Below, piece by piece: positions 4,871 to 5,001 of a stretch of 5,001 nt of DNA. A model generated the notes under the pieces. It saw nothing but the letters and a program-made list of their open reading frames with translations, did not search any database and was not told the DNA's origin. The position numbers and the translations under genes are program-made. Source of the DNA: Promethearchaeota archaeon (lineage in GTDB: Archaea > Asgardarchaeota > Lokiarchaeia > Sigynarchaeales > SOKP01); the NCBI GenBank assembly GCA_030608765.1, contig JAUWDN010000125.1:1-5001 (forward strand), in the 5' to 3' direction. Within the stretch, counting starts at the first letter, position 1. The number at the start of each line of letters is the position of its first letter.

Positions 4871-5001
4871 GTGAGAAAAATCAATCTTTTTCCTGATCCT
4901 AATATCGATTGTCTTTTTGAGGATGTTTACGCTCCATCTGATGATACTTATCTAATTATTGATTATTTCAAGGACTGTATCAACGATAATTACTTTGATG
5001 G
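4871..5001 (+). CDS. HemK/PrmC-like (MTQ2-type) methyltransferase, N-terminal fragment
   Basis: Only 43 codons are visible before the right edge. After MRKINLFP and a short acidic segment comes DVYAPSDDTYLIID (18-31), which matches the 'vY.PsdDT.LL.d' N-terminal signature of archaeal and eukaryotic HemK2/MTQ2-type SAM-dependent methyltransferases. That family methylates the glutamine of the GGQ motif in class-1 release factors, acting with the activator Trm112 in eukaryotes and in archaea studied so far. The SAM-binding GxGxG and catalytic NPPY motifs lie beyond the window. GTG at 4871 is the chosen start, because an in-frame TAG lies at 4865-4867 and no ATG occurs before the signature. It follows ksgA after 15 bases, the expected neighbour in this cluster. 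Family assignment is likely; substrate is inferred from family. Confidence 0.8.
   Translation, partial: MRKINLFPDPNIDCLFEDVYAPSDDTYLIIDYFKDCINDNYFD

Overview
The window is AT-rich archaeal chromosome, by eye roughly two thirds A+T or more, with every gene on the plus strand. Domain assignment rests on archaeal information-processing genes: a Pus10 pseudouridine synthase, ribosomal protein eL21, RNA polymerase subunit Rpo4/RpoF, a DUF655 protein, a KsgA/Dim1 rRNA dimethylase and the start of an archaeal HemK-type methyltransferase. The first gene is a Roadblock/LC7-fold protein with a long acidic, proline-containing tail. Roadblock proteins are especially abundant in Asgard archaea, so an Asgard (Lokiarchaeia-like) genome is my best guess. 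This is inference; no rRNA or other marker here settles it.

Layout: 1-847 is the 3' part of the Roadblock/LC7 gene, whose start lies left of the window. 848-1017 is a gap with a T-tract and a TATA-like box. 1018-2373 is pus10. 2374-2482 is an AT-rich gap that probably holds the promoter for the next pair. 2483-2812 (eL21, TTG start) and 2821-3186 (rpoF) are 8 bases apart and surely co-transcribed. 3187-3350 is a gap with a T-tract, a palindrome and a good TATA-like box. 3351-4001 (DUF655), 3998-4855 (ksgA) and 4871 to the right edge (HemK-like) form a tight second group, with a 4-base overlap and then a 15-base spacer.

The eL21-rpoF-DUF655-ksgA-hemK order, with pus10 next to it, is a conserved archaeal neighbourhood. 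Its products act on the translation apparatus and transcription: tRNA pseudouridylation, a 50S protein, the RNA polymerase stalk, a predicted nucleic-acid-binding protein, late 30S rRNA modification, and probably release-factor methylation. The local peculiarity is the 164-base gap between rpoF and DUF655, which suggests two transcription units instead of one.

I see no mobile element, CRISPR array, tRNA or rRNA gene, and no clear undescribed system. The most distinctive non-housekeeping element is the Roadblock protein's acidic tail with three Trp-acidic motifs. The most distinctive non-coding element is the palindrome-bearing promoter region before DUF655.
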